A stretch of 22,106 nt of DNA from Nitrosopumilales archaeon (GTDB lineage Archaea; Thermoproteota; Nitrososphaeria; Nitrososphaerales; Nitrososphaeraceae), in the NCBI GenBank assembly GCA_009665115.1, contig WJXE01000006.1:1-22106 (forward strand), written 5' to 3'. Shown here in pieces: positions 21,787 to 22,106 of the stretch (positions are counted from its first letter, which is position 1; each line of letters starts with the position of its first letter). The notes under the pieces were generated by a model. That model was not told the origin of the DNA. It searched no databases and saw only the letters and a program-made list of their open reading frames with translations. A program made the position numbers and the translations under genes.

Positions 21787-22106
21787 TTTTCCGGCCAACA
21801 TTAATTCAGCAAGGATTTGCAGCATGCGATGGAACTTGTAGCTTTTTTCCTGTGAAACCAAAGTGCACTAACTCGACCCTTGTCTTATTCTTGTCAATCT
21901 CGTCTAATTCCTAGTTCCTAGTCCCTAGTTCCTACGTTACTACGGTTCTGGGGAAATCTGGTATATCTGACTGTTGCCAAGTATACGCTATCTTTTTGTT
22001 TGGAATATATTCTACGACTTCACCTTCAGGGAAAAAATCTCTCGTATCTCAGAGCTTTCCTTGTAGAATGAGAACTTTACCTGATCTCCAACTTTGGGTT
22101 CAAGTA
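21787..22106 (-). pseudogene. Decaying AHSA1/SRPBCC-domain gene, cut by the window edge
   Basis: Three reading frames joined in order give an AHSA1-like (activator of Hsp90 ATPase/SRPBCC) sequence. From 22104: LEPKVGDQVKFSFYKE. After a +1 shift at the A6 run 22032-22037: PEGEVVEYIPNKKIAYTW. Then, past two in-frame TAG codons: NKTRVELVHFGFTGK. After another shift at the T6 run 21843-21848: SYKFHR...LAELMLAGK. The first TAG (21932-21934) sits where the family has a Trp (TWEL), and 7-bp tandem repeats (21904-21931) have inserted 21 nt carrying the second TAG. The gene starts beyond the right edge. A frame stays open down to 21661, but residues beyond about 21787 no longer resemble the family. 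Confidence 0.7.
21904..21931 (+). repeat. Four-copy 7-bp tandem repeat (CTARTYC)
   Basis: CTAATTC, CTAGTTC, CTAGTCC and CTAGTTC follow one another, with a fifth, degraded copy (CTACGTT) after them. The array lies inside the AHSA1-like pseudogene and looks like replication slippage. Three extra units equal 21 nt, so the frame is kept while a stop codon is introduced. Confidence 0.75.

Noticed and set aside
21661..21861. 66-aa frame that at first looked like the C-terminus of a DapA-family aldolase
   Set aside because: Joining frames shows that its N-terminal part continues an AHSA1-like sequence; the aldolase resemblance is weak and probably chance.
1..22106. CRISPR arrays, insertion sequences, rRNA and tRNA genes
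   Set aside because: No regularly spaced repeats, transposase motifs, terminal inverted repeats or rRNA/tRNA consensus elements were seen on either strand by eye.

Overview
The window looks like a chromosomal segment of a mesophilic, aerobic archaeon of the Thaumarchaeota (class Nitrososphaeria, the ammonia-oxidiser lineage). The evidence is a set of archaeal/eukaryotic-type information genes (ribosomal proteins L44e, S27e and S19e, PDCD5, Nep1, RNase P subunit Rpp21), AT-rich TATA-like boxes about 25-35 nt before many starts, frequent TTG starts, a fused AhbA-AhbB siroheme decarboxylase, heme O synthase, a late cobalamin cluster ending in the archaeal guanylyltransferase CobY, and archaeal GTP cyclohydrolase III. 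The lineage is inferred from gene content; no rRNA or tRNA gene was found.

Layout. 1-44: the first codons of a sugar-nucleotide epimerase/dehydratase running off the left edge (minus). 274-1311: AhbA-AhbB fusion (plus). 1638-2948: a PD-(D/E)XK nuclease-like protein, an unlisted small gene broken by an A7 homopolymer, and a GNA1-type acetyltransferase (all minus). 3197-3698: L44e and S27e (plus). 3695-7997: a five-gene cobalamin operon on the minus strand, transcribed CobD-like decarboxylase, CobQ/CbiP-like amidase lacking its glutaminase domain, CbiB, CobS, CobY; the last four junctions are overlapping or nearly so. 8149-10748 (plus): aspartate-semialdehyde dehydrogenase, an Lrp/AsnC regulator and heme O synthase. 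10891-12357 (minus): Nep1, a possible 49-aa ORF and an unknown small coiled-coil protein. 12498-13653 (plus): Rpp21, S19e, PDCD5. 13811-15764 (plus): a zinc-type MDR oxidoreductase followed at 28 nt by a CitE/CLYBL-type lyase. 15809-15952 (minus): a possible 47-aa protein. 16066-20603 (plus): a tightly packed six-gene riboflavin operon. 21091-21624 (minus): a nitroreductase. 21787-22106 (minus): a decaying AHSA1/SRPBCC gene cut by the right edge.

The genes are mostly cofactor biosynthesis. AhbA-AhbB and heme O synthase belong to the siroheme-dependent heme route feeding a terminal oxidase. The cobalamin cluster covers cobyrinate amidation, aminopropanol-phosphate supply, ring attachment and nucleotide-loop assembly. 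The riboflavin operon holds riboflavin synthase, DHBP synthase, lumazine synthase, GTP cyclohydrolase III, a COG0402-type amidohydrolase and the RibD-type reductase. The amidohydrolase is the most interesting gene: it lies between, and overlaps, the first enzyme and the reductase, in a pathway where archaea need a deformylase and a deaminase. A 10-bp-arm inverted repeat with a CACGTG core sits between the TATA-like box and the first start of this operon and is a good operator candidate.
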